From assembly GCA_013397455.1 (NCBI GenBank), contig VYZB01000122.1, forward strand, positions 1,546,451-1,610,450: a DNA stretch of 64,000 bases, read 5' to 3'. The notes under the pieces were generated by a model. The model saw only the letters and a program-made list of their open reading frames with translations. It did no database searches and was not told the origin of the DNA. The stretch comes from Crotophaga sulcirostris. Taxonomy: Eukaryota; Chordata; Aves; Cuculiformes; Crotophagidae. Made by a program: the position numbers and the translations under genes. The number at the start of each line of letters is the position of its first letter. The first letter of the stretch is position 1. This document shows positions 1 to 10,754 of the stretch, piece by piece.

Positions 1-1117
1 AAATCATTTGATTTGTGTTTGTTTTATGCTGTTCCAACCTCATCAGCCATAACATCACAGGGTAGGGACCCTTCTCACATTCCAAGCTAATTAACCACCT
101 GCTCTGAGTCCTCAGTTATGGATGTGTTTGGAAGGAGGCACAGCTTTATCTCCACACCCTACTTCCCTTTCCAGTGCCTCAGGTTGCATGGTTTTCTTAC
201 AGATATATTACCCCTATTGCAAAGATTTTCTGGAGCTCCTGGTCTTGGTCCTTCTGCAGACTCTGTGCAGATGTATGGTTTTACTTGCCCAGGAGACCCC
301 TGAGGTTGATGAGCATTTATAATTTAGATGCTGTGACAGTGCACACCACCAGGAATGAGCTGTTAGATGTAGCAGCCTGTCTACATTTTGATCTCCATGT
401 GGAAGTGGTCAGTTCAGCAGATCAGTGGCCCAGGGAAACTGATCCTTTGTGCTGACCAAGCTTCAGAGTCGAATTCTACCTATGGAGAGTCTGTTCCTGT
501 TGGTGTAGGGAAAGGTGTGCAAATGAAAAAGCAGGACAGACTTTGCTTTATGTTTTTCAACATTTGTTTATTGCAGATACGATTCCCCTTTTATGTAATA
601 GAGTAGATAAATATCTGCTTGAAAAATCTATGATTTAAAGTACTGGATGCTGTTTTTTCTGAGACTTAGAGTCATAATCCTTTTGATTGACAGATATAAA
701 CTTGGAATTTTATTTTATTCTCCATCACAGCAGTAAGCTTAGTCCAACTACAGTTTTCATTGTCGAAATACAAATATACGAAGCCTAAAGGACTGCTGGC
801 AGCCTGTGTATAAAATTTGAGGATTAAGAAGCCAATGCAAACAAAGACACTCAGCTTTAAGTGAGGAACAAAGCCTCCTTTGAACTAGGCCTTTCACTGC
901 TGTCACTATTAATGTGAATAGTAACCAAAACCTACAGGTGTGTTCTACAATAAGTACCAGTAAGGCAGTAGTCATTTGAAGAGGAGATACATCTTGTCTA
1001 TTTGAAACATTCATTAATTGCCAAAAATGCCACCTTTTTTTGCATTGTATGTATGATTTGCTTTTCATTTTTGCCTTCTAAATAATCTGTTCAAATAATC
1101 CCTCTTATTTTTTTCAG
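1..1117 (+). other. DAP: DAP intron (3' part), no other gene seen
   Basis: This AT-rich stretch lies upstream of the first recognisable DAP exon and ends in a pyrimidine tract and AG acceptor (cttatttttttcag, ending at 1117). The earlier DAP exons, which encode the N-terminal half, are outside the window. I see no repeat family or RNA gene here. The short open frames are chance-like, with no recognisable residues. Confidence 0.75.
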
Positions 1118-1160
1118 CCCACCTAAACCAGCAGTGTTCATCTCTGGTGTCGTTGCTAGG
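1118..1160 (+). CDS. DAP: DAP, internal coding exon (death-associated protein 1)
   Basis: This 43-bp exon lies between a good acceptor (ttttttcag) and a donor (AGG|gtaaga). Its first base completes a serine codon and the rest reads PPKPAVFISGVVAR, which matches the SPPKPTVFISGVIAR core of vertebrate DAP1 with conservative changes. DAP1 is a proline-rich cytosolic phosphoprotein of about 102 residues that negatively regulates autophagy and is an mTOR substrate; by human numbering the split serine codon is Ser51, one of the reported mTOR sites. The reading frame leaves the exon in phase 0 and joins GGT GAT AAG of the next exon. Identification is by residue match to the remembered human protein. 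Upstream exons are not in the window. Confidence 0.95.
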
Positions 1161-2842
1161 GTAAGATTACCATTAAATTTCTTTTCACTCATAGAGAAGT
1201 GATTGTAGGCTTTTCAGAATTATCACACATCAGAGCACAATTAATATTTTTCATTCCCCTTCCTCGTTTATGTTTTGTATATTTGTGTGAGTCCCTTTGA
1301 GCATTCTTTTTGGTTTTGTGAGAAACTGAAATTATTTATTGAAATTACTTCCATCATTTTACTTTGAATTTTAGGACTTTGTTGGATTTTCTGTTCATAT
1401 CTAGGGTAGATATTACCACATTCATTTTCTTTGAAAGCGGTTGCGTGTAATTCTGCTGCTATAGCTTGATCTGTATGAGGAGTGACATTCCTGCCTGTAA
1501 GGATATGTGTTTGAAGATATGTGTTTCAGCTGCTTTCGTGTGCCTTGAGGTTCCTGGGATTCAAGGCGTTATTCCCTAGAATTTAACAGCTTGCAGGACC
1601 TGGAAATACATAAGCTTATCATTAGTATTAACTAGCCATTAATTGTATGATCAGTAATTTGCACCTTGTGTGTTGTGACAGGGCTTTGATTGTGTCTTTA
1701 CCTGATGGGTACATTTATCATGATGGCTGTTGGTCACTGGACTGTGTAATGCGGTTTATGGTGAGATTGTGTGGTTGTATCAGATCACATAGGTGGAAAG
1801 AGCAAGCCGATGCCATTTCCCCTAGGCCATAGGGAAGTAGATTGACACTGCTGTATTTTCTGGACTTCTGTTCTCACCAAGGTGGATACCTATTTAGACA
1901 TTTAGATGCCTAATTACTCCTAACTTATTATTGCATTAATGTTTAAGTAATTTTGATCAAGCTTTAACAGTTGTAAGGTAGTGATATTTTTTTATGAGTG
2001 ACTTAGGAAATCTCAGGCATTAAAAAGACCCCAAGTTTCGTAGGCATGCAAAAGATTCAAAATGGAAAGAAACTCTTTTCTTGATTCTTGTAACTCAGCT
2101 CTTCTTTAGCTAATCAGTTACTTCATAGGGTACTATACTTACCCTCAGTAACCTATGAAGACCAAACTTGTTCTATCATTTTCTGAGACTTTATAGCTCC
2201 CAAATGTATCAAAATTTCTTCTCTATGTAATGAAAAAAACCTAGCAATGCTTTTTTGAACCTAGAGTAATTTTTCAATTATATTTTCAAGCTTCCTGGTA
2301 TATAATAGCTTTCATCAGTGCCAAGTGAAGATTTATATTCTGTGACCTGTCCTGTTTGATGTCGTCTTCAGACAGAAGACTTCTCATCAAGTTTGTGGAT
2401 GGCAGCGAATTGAGAGGAACAGTTAATAAGTTTGAGCGCAGGGCTGATACTCAAAGGGACCTGGATAGGCTGGAAGTATGTCAGACAGCAGCTGGACACA
2501 AGCCAGTTGCGTGTAAGACAGCAAGAAAGCCAACTTAGTAACTTAGCACAAGGAGCTATCAAGCACCAAAGACAGGAATGCTGAGGTTTCTTTTCCTTTG
2601 GGTCACTTTAAGATACTGTGTTCTCCGATGGTTTGTGTAATTGGAAGAAGTGAAAATTGTATAAGAGAAATTTTGAAGTTGGCTAAAAGAATGGCAACGT
2701 AGGATGTTTACAGGGGGTCTTCAGGGTAACATGCAACATTATTTTCCAACTGCTTTTCACATTTTTAAAAACTTATATCCACTTTAACTGGAAAGTATGC
2801 TTTTAAGATTTCTTAATTTTTCCTGGTGTGTTCTTTGAACAG
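1161..2842 (+). other. DAP: DAP last intron
   Basis: This 1,682-bp intron runs from gtaaga to ttctttgaacag. It is AT-rich and holds one recognisable element, a decayed CR1 reverse-transcriptase fragment at about 2370-2480, annotated separately. I see no other gene or RNA in it. Confidence 0.9.
2370..2480 (+). mobile_element. CR1-type LINE reverse-transcriptase relic
   Basis: Translation from 2380 to 2475 reads LLIKFVDGSELRG, then about ten divergent residues, then QRDLDRLE. This follows the RT region of avian CR1 LINEs, in which the catalytic block F-A-D-D-T-K-L-G-G is followed some 15 residues later by QRDLDRLE. The second catalytic aspartate is replaced by glycine (FVDG). Recognisable similarity stops just after LE, so it is a dead internal fragment rather than a 3'-end copy. 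It lies in sense orientation inside the last DAP intron. The match is by recognised motif spacing; a RepeatMasker or blastx search would settle it. Confidence 0.6.
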
Positions 2843-2962
2843 GGTGATAAGGACTTCCCTCCAGCTGCAGCTCAGGTGGCTCATCAGAAACCACATCCTT
2901 CTGTGGAAAAGCTTCCTCACCCACAACATATCAAACAGCACATCCACCAGCCTCGCAAGTGA
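2843..2962 (+). CDS. DAP: DAP, terminal coding exon with stop
   Basis: The exon starts after the acceptor tttgaacag and encodes 39 residues ending in HQPRK and a TGA stop at 2960-2962. It begins GDKDFPPAAAQVAHQKPH, identical to the human DAP1 C-terminal segment as I remember it. The later part diverges (VEKLPHPQHIK, then QHIHQPRK) and is two residues longer than human, with a QHI motif repeated as QHIKQHI. The protein is small, basic and probably disordered, with no enzymatic domain. The frame continues without a break from the preceding exon (phase 0). The gene converges on ANKRD33B, which is encoded on the other strand from 25.5 kb onward. Confidence 0.96.
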   Translation, partial: GDKDFPPAAAQVAHQKPHPSVEKLPHPQHIKQHIHQPRK

Positions 2963-5870
2963 GCTCTCCATCAAAATCTCAGCCAAACTGCCATCAGTGA
3001 ATACATTTTCAAGAGGAGACGAAAGCCCTTTCAGATTCACACTATCAAATCAGTAAAATTGACCTCTAAAATAAAATGCTGATTCTTTTACTTTAGTTCT
3101 CAAGGGTTGATAAGAATGAAGACATTGTTCAGTTGTTATCCCAAATGGAAAATTCTCTAATTATTTGTTGATAAGGGTGGGGGTTTTTTATAAGGTTTTC
3201 TTGTTGCCAAGATAAAACTATACTATGAATAATATGATTAATGGGCTTAAAACTTGTACTTTTAGTTGTGGCATTGCAATAGCAGATAGTTCGTGTAGTT
3301 TTTGTGCTAGGCCGGTCAAGGAAGAATAGCTCTTTTGTACTGGTACCTTTACTACCTGGAGGGAGTTTATTGTGTGTGTTGAGACAGAAATTGATGCTTG
3401 TCTTGATTACCTGGAACCCTTGTGGTCTTCAGTGTCCTACGGTGTTACACCCCAGTGACCGTGCCCTCTGATTTCAACTAGTGAGATGATAAAAGGGCCC
3501 AAAAACATTCTCAAGTGGGCAGAAATCCAGCTGAATCTTCTTTACACCGCTTTGCACTCACGCAGTCTTGCTGAGGTTCTTCCATTTGGAGATCTGTGAG
3601 TATGGAGAGGGAAGAGAAATCAGAGTTATAAGAACGCAACTGATTTGTGATCTCATGGGTCTCACTGAGGTCTTTATTTTTATGAGGTGATGATTTCTCA
3701 GTTTCAGTAGCAAGCTGAAGGAACTCAGGACCCTCCAGAATTGACCTTAAAATAAACTGGCGAAAAATCTGTTTTCTTTTTTAACTTATAGCTTGAGAAC
3801 ACTGTTTGAAATTAAGAGATACCATTAGTAAATGTGTTTAACTTTATGACCCTCATCTCTGTTGCGCATCATATTTTTTTTCCTAGTCATCTTATTGTGA
3901 ATAAGGACAGTTAGTGATATGAGGGAATTAAAAAAATTACTTTTCAAAGAGAGCAATCGGATTAGTTTTGACCACATAATTAAATCTTCTGAATGCACAG
4001 TTCAAAGTCACTTAGCTCTATCATTTTCCTTCTGCAACTCATCTCTGTAAAACCCAGGAAAATAATTTTTAAACATTCCGCCTACATTTTTGAAGTGTAC
4101 TTTTGATTTTAACTGACTACAAATACAATACAGCCTTTAGTACCCTCTAGGTTTATAAAAGAATTGTAATAACATCCAAAAAGTGAGTACCAGAGCTAGC
4201 ACTGCAATCATTTATCCAGCAAATCAGTAAAAGTTTGGAGTCACTTGACGCTTTACTAGTTCATTTATATTTAAAGCCAAATAGTATAGAAAACCAGTGA
4301 GGAGAGTTTTAAAAATACTATTTTAAAAAATTTCTGTAGATTAAATTATTCCCTGAGTTGATTTTAAACAACAGCAACAAAATCATGAGTAATATGACCC
4401 TTTTCACAAGTAGAATAGCTCACTTCATGTGGGTGAGAGAGGCCTGGCATTTCCATCTCTTCATAGGCTTGAAATGGAAGTGATGTTTTGTTAAGGATGT
4501 GCACGGATATATTCTACAGCCCAAGGAGGAATATACAATCTGTATATGCAGCCCTTATTTACAGTTTAATTAGATAACTGTACTTGCCTTAAGGAATGAG
4601 TGTTGTTTATTAGTGTCTGTATTGGAATATGCATAATTTTTAAAATATGCTTTCCATTTCTGATGTCGGTACGTCTGAGGCCTTGTTCGTAGCCACTCAT
4701 GAGTGTACAAGTGATTCACATATGAGTAACTCATTTATAAGGGTAACATTGTTGAGCCTCATGGAATATCTGCTGAAGGTAATTTCCTGGCAGAAACATC
4801 TGGAGTTTCGGGACAGAAAGTGGTGGCATCTTGTTGATGGTGCAGCCAGTAGCTGTTAAGTGTGCTGTGTCAGCAATGAAGTAGAGCATTGCAGTTGCTT
4901 GGTACTGGTTGCTGCTGGCTTGAGAGTTAGCTGGGTAGTATTGTGCCTACATCTGAGGTAGAATCTAGACTCCTGCTGTAGTCAATGGTGATGTAGTCAA
5001 GACAGTTTGTAGAGTTCAGGTATGGCATCTTTGACCAAATGGAAGTGCTGAATCAAGATGAGCTGAATCACTCTCCATTGACTGCAGAGGAAAACTAGAT
5101 GTACCTCAGTGTAGGAGCATACAATTAGGTGGGGCTGGGTACCTCTACTCTGTGTCTAGTAATAGCTGGTAGAAATGCATATTTCTATCTATCTTCTGAA
5201 AGCAACACCACATTTCAATTCTAATAATGAAAGTCAGGAACATGGATGCTTTTGAATTACGAACTACTGCTCCTGGTTGTTAATGCAATATATACAGCAT
5301 AGATAGACAGTACCTGAATTTTGTCTTTGATTACTTAGATGGATATGTAAGTTTGTACAATGGATTATGACTCTCAAGATAGCTTTAGTGGCTTTTAGAG
5401 TACAGGAATTCCTATATGGTTAGAAAATGTCTCTGTATGAAAGCTTATTATATATTGTTGGGAGGTATCCATGTTTATTATAGGTGTCCTTACCAAAGCA
5501 TTACCTTGCCCAATATAAAGAATCATAACTGGTGATCTGGATTGCCTTACTGATGGTTATTGATACTTTAAAAATATGTTACAGCAACATTCTAGCACAG
5601 GAGATGTTACCTTGAAATGATTGCAAAAGGCATTTTCTTTAATTGTCAATGTGGCTATAATGCAACAATAAAGCATGGAATTATATATTGGGGTCTTTTT
5701 TTCTGTAAGTGCAATGTAAATCAGCAGGGTGTGGTTTTGTGGGGTTTATGGGATTTTATTACGGAATGCTGCACGACTAATCAGCATTTTATAGACAGTG
5801 ATATTTATTAGGAAATTTTATGAGACAGTGGATGAGCTGTTTTGGATAGTCCAGTCTCATTTAAAATAAA
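2963..5870 (+). other. DAP: Probable DAP 3'UTR and downstream flank
   Basis: AT-rich sequence follows the DAP stop. Sense-strand AATAAA hexamers occur at 3070-3075, 3751-3756, 5667-5672 and 5865-5870. Human DAP has a 3'UTR of well over 1 kb as I recall, so the transcript end could be at 3751 or further right; I cannot choose from sequence alone. No conserved coding frame is visible. Confidence 0.4.
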
Positions 5871-8800
5871 AACTAGATGCTACCAGCTGGAATGCAAGTT
5901 GCTGTTTTCCACTATGAAATTGGAAATCTTCACTCGATCTTTGCAAAGCAATAGAACCAACGCCTGGTAATAAATCAGTACGGCAAAGGAAATGAAATTT
6001 ATCATTTTCCATTGCTTTTCAAGTTCTAATCTCCTTTCAGAAAAAGAAAGTACTGTAATCAGAAGAGGTGGCAAGCTTCACATAAAACTGCAGTTAAAAT
6101 TATGTATCACATGCCATAACACAGGTGATTCAAGGAAGAGTTTGGATAAATAGCTGCAGTGTTTCTGAAAGCTTTTTGATACTTTGGGTATCCTATATTT
6201 AGTATGTCTATAGTATGTATGTAATCCAACAAATATACTTGGTACAGCACAGCTATGTCCTGGGACGATTGCAGTGTTACAACCTTAGACTCTGCAATCA
6301 CATAATGATGTGCTAAATTTTTAAAAAATATATCTTTTTTTCATTAACATTTGGGGAAAATAAATGTGCATGACGTCTGGCATGCTGCTGGTGGAGTCAT
6401 CCATAATTATTCCAAGTTCCATGGCCCTGCTATCATCAGTATTGCAAATGTTACTAGAAATTATTTACTTCTAGTTTCAGCAGTATGGTTTAACCTTTTG
6501 TCATCAGATGTCTTGAGATATACTTTTATCTGTAGTAGTATGATCGTTACATGGGCCTGGCTGTTTAACAAAAATATTCACAGCAATCTGTTTCATGCAA
6601 GGGCATGGATTGGATACATTTTTGTCCCTTTGGAATAACTTCATTTTGAATACTCATCATATTCATGAAGGAGGGAGATGTGGGTTTTTAAACCACTTCT
6701 CATATTCCCTTCAGATTTGGGTAGATCAAGTTTAAAATGGGATTTACGTCTAGGTCAATGCCTTTAGCTATGGGATTAAAATATATTAATTGTGTTTTAG
6801 AAAATGTGAGGATGTCAGTAAGGGCACAGTTTCTTTTACAGCAGGAAGAGATGTTGCTGGTCTGGTGCTGCAATTATGTAAAGAATTAAGAAAATAAATC
6901 TCTTCTTTAGTTGAATTTCTTTGCACACAAACCTCCTCCCTCACAAGGTAAAGACACTTAAATATAACTGTTTACAGCTAGCATTATCTACTGTATCAGT
7001 AAAAGAGGAATCCAGGTCATAATGACTGGAGAACCTCGAGAAGAAGCTGAATCAAGTCTACAGCCATAAATCTTCAGCAGACTTCTTCAACAGGTAAGTA
7101 AAATAGATTTGTGTTGTAGCTGTAGCCTTTGGTGAGCGCGGTGCATGATTGCATTATATATAATTAGTAAAGGGTAATTACTAAGTAGCTGATTTGTTTT
7201 CCTAAAGAATTCAGGGCTTTTTGCCTCAAGATTATTACATCTCCGGTGTGCACACTTCCTTTCTTATGAAGGTGAAGGTTTGTATTTTACTTGTTGCTGT
7301 GTTCTTGGGTCTCCTTCAAAAATGTGTCTTTATTGGTTTTCCTCATTCCCCATCAGAGCAGAGACTGCATCTAGCGTGTGCTATTTTTTTGTGTCTTTTC
7401 ATAAATGGCAGCACTAGTATGTAATGGGAAGCCTGAGAGGAGAGGTGGAACAGGTTGTGTTTGACAAAAGCACTCCATGAATGAAGGAGTCCGTTCTACT
7501 GCAAAGACTCTTTCACTTCCTTTCAGGATGCTGATCAGAGGTGAGAACAAGAATACAATACCATTTTCCATGAATGTAATTTATTTCTTCTTGGAGCTGA
7601 CAGGCATGCATGGATACTGATGTTTTTTTTACAAAATGCACTCCAAGCAGTGCCAGGGACAAAACAGAAACACAAATACTAAAGCCATTGCAAGCATAGA
7701 TCTTGCAGGTGACCTTGAAAGAAGCCATGTAATATAATCTCTGCTGCCCAGCTTGCATTGGAGATATTTTTAGAAAATGTTTAGATCACTCATGGCTTTA
7801 GTAAAAGACAAGCGTTTGTAATCCACAGTGGTTTTAAGGATTGTAAAAATTGTTTAGCTGTTAACGAGCTGTGAGCTCTCGATAGCTGACAGCACACGTG
7901 TATCACCTTTGGTGTATTTTCACATTCTAGTGACTAAAGCTGGTTCAGCAAAATGTTTTTAATCCTTCTTCCTGGCTAACGAACAAGCAACAGGTTGTTC
8001 AGGTAGGTAAGTTAACTTCTTACTGGTTTAGGTGTCAGTGGATGTCTGATAGCATGTTAAAAATGATAATGACATCACATTCTTACAGAGGAGCAAATGC
8101 ATCGGAGAGCACAGCAACTAACCCTGCTTCCTTCTTAAGCCAGAAGTGTCTCTTGAAATACAGATCAGTGGATTTAGTTAAAACGAAAAGCAAAAGATAG
8201 CTACTAATCTCTGCATGCTGCCAGCAGCTGGAATAACTAGTATCTCATCATGTTTCAGACATGACTAGAATCAGATATTCAATGCCTTTCTGAGTAAAAT
8301 TGCACGAGTGTGCCATGTTTGGGTCTGAAGGAAGAGAGACATCAGTTTTCTTGTTTTACACTTACTTGTGAATGTACTGTATTTATCTGTAAAGTTTGCT
8401 TAGTGTTTTTTTTTTTTAATGGCCTTATTCCTAAAGTCATGTACACCTAATTTTAGGCTTCATTTCATTTTGCAAGTGATGTATTACTCTGCAGTGAGGG
8501 TTAACCTTCCACTTAAGTTTGAGTTCTGCTGACCTCATGGTTCATTTCATTAAAAAAAGATGTTCTAATCTTGTGAATTCAGAGCAGATTTTCATGAACA
8601 GGAGCCATGGATAGCAGGTTCCTGCTAAGGGACTCCTAATGCTGATAAAGGTCAAGGAGTACAGAGAGAGCCCATAGAAGTGGTTCACCAGAGTGGGAGC
8701 TGAGCCTTCAGCTGCTGGGAAAGGCCCAGAAGGTGGGGAACAGTGGTAGGGATAGTAGTCCTGAGCCAGCAGGACACAGCAGACATACAGACCTTGTCTT

Positions 8801-10517
8801 TTTCACCTCCCTCTGTTGTCCTGGCATCTTTTTACTGAAGTATTACAGAAGCATGGGCTGAGTGGAGCTCTGGTTCTCAGCTCTAAGCCGCTGCTCCATC
8901 CAGGTCTGTCCCCAGCGGCAGGGTGGGTCAGCTGGGTTTGTAACATGCTAGTAGGGAACTTTGAGGAAGCTAAAGGTCTTGCAGCTTTGTCTCTTGAAGA
9001 CCAGCAGACTGGGGCACATGGTGGTGTAGTGTTGCGCATTTCATTTTAGTTTTTGATGTATTTTAATCTACAGTGAATAGGAGCTGTGACTAAAGCAGTA
9101 AACCCTCAAGTATTAAAATTAGAATAGTAAGTGGATCAGCACAGAAATGGATTCAGTTGTGCTCTGTAAAACTGTTGTTAGGAGATGATGAGAGAAAAGA
9201 AACTGAGCTATCATCTCCTTTCAGAACTGGATACTGACCGTTTCTTATGTTGCTCAGTGACCTCAATTTCCACTGCCTAATTAAATACTGAAAGTACAGT
9301 TCATTGATTTGTAAATCTACATGTCCTTGAATCTTTCTGCATGGGAGAGACCTTCGGATGAGGAAGATCCGCAAATGCAAACATATTTTAACAAACTTCT
9401 GATTGTTTTAACCTACAAAATTTAGTATAAAGAAATATGTATTATCTCTCTTAGCTGCAAAAGCCAGCATTGGGTGTACGCGCGTGTAGGATGTGTAACA
9501 GAGATATAGTCCAGTTGAACTGAGACCTAATTAATATTCGAGAGTGTATGTCCCTACAAAGAGAGAGAACAGGCAATTTTGCAATCTAAAATCTCATATT
9601 TTATTAATCTCAGAGGCATTAAGCAGTGTGAAATCAGATTCCCTGGAACACACAGTTTGGGTGAACACCTTTCCTATCCTTTTCACAGGTAGCTTTTCAC
9701 TGTGTTTTCCTGGCTGTCATTGTGCGCAGCATGTGTCTCTCTGATGGTCTGTCCTTTCCAACAGGTAAGACTTTGTTCCGTGGGAGCAGGCTAAAAGGTG
9801 AAATCTTAAAAGGGAGAATCTATACCTTTAAAGTACAGAAAATGATACCAATGGCATCTAAGCAGCTCTCTCCTGAGAGATTTAGGATTCCTACAGATAT
9901 AGGCTTAAATAACCCTTAAGGGAGGTTAATTTCCCATCCTGTGCAGGGCACTGAACTTTCAGAGCGGATTTCTATTTTGTGTTTACAGAATTCTGTTAAC
10001 TTCAGTGATACTTTCTGAAGTATAAAGCTAACTTCAGATTTGTTTTGTAGGACTGGAGGGTCAGACTAGATATTTCATGAGAACTGAAGTAGACACCTCC
10101 AGATGTCTCTCTTCTCAGACACTGTAGGGCATATATCAATCTGAAAAATGGTGGAGAAGGCTTGTGGGCAGATCCTTTGCTTTATTAAGTTGTGTTGGTG
10201 GAGCTCAGTGTTAGATGACTTGATGTCCCATCTTCAGTTTGTGGCTTAGTGGCTGCTAAAATACTTCCTTAACATTGGTTTCTGAGCTTTTTGCTGACAC
10301 CCAAACGTGTTGTAAAGCCTTGGCTTGAGGGAGTGAAATGACATCTGTCATGCCAAGTATGACCCCAGCCTATTGTGTAGGTCCCATGATTTCAAACATA
10401 GTGGACTGGGGTTCAGTAGGGCTTTTTGGAAGAAGGACCACCTGTCTATGCAGTGCTCCTTACTGGAATAGCAAGTTTAGATGAAAAGATAGTATGAGTG
10501 AAAACCTGAGTTATTTT
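5871..10517. other. Intergenic DNA between DAP and ANKRD33B, nothing recognised
   Basis: This is AT-rich unique-looking sequence with only short chance-like open frames. A further AATAAA lies at 6893-6898. Around 10045-10075 a GGTCAGACTAGAT string loosely resembles an old CR1 3' end, but it is too weak to annotate. Confidence 0.6.
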
Positions 10518-10754
10518 ACAGTATCACAGTATCACAAGGTTGGAAAGGACCTCTGAGATCATCGAGTCCAACCTATAACCCAACACTAACACCAACCCAT
10601 CATCTAAACCATGGCACTGGGTGCCTCATCCAGTCTCCTCTTAAACACCTCCAGGGACGACGACTCCACCACCTCCCCAGACAGCGCACTCCAATGGCCA
10701 ATCACCCTTTCAGTGAAGAATTTTTTCCTAATATCAAGCCTAAACCTCCCCTGA
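10518..10754 (-). mobile_element. CR1 LINE, 5'-truncated 3'-end copy
   Basis: On the - strand this reads as the familiar avian CR1 3' end: a block containing GTTTAGGCTTGATATTAGG, then TTGGCCATTGGAGTGCGCTG, then GATGATGGGTTGG and TTGGACTCGATGATCTCAGAGG, ending TTGTGATACTGTGATACTGT. It is about 237 bp, truncated at its 5' end in the usual CR1 way, without an obvious target-site duplication. The octamer tail (TGTGATAC repeats) marks the 3' terminus. It looks well preserved compared with the copy near 50.85 kb, suggesting a relatively recent insertion. Confidence 0.93.

Noticed and set aside
10040..10130. GGTCAGACTAGATATTTC as an ancient CR1 3' end
   Set aside because: The similarity is limited to about 15 bp, too weak without an alignment search.
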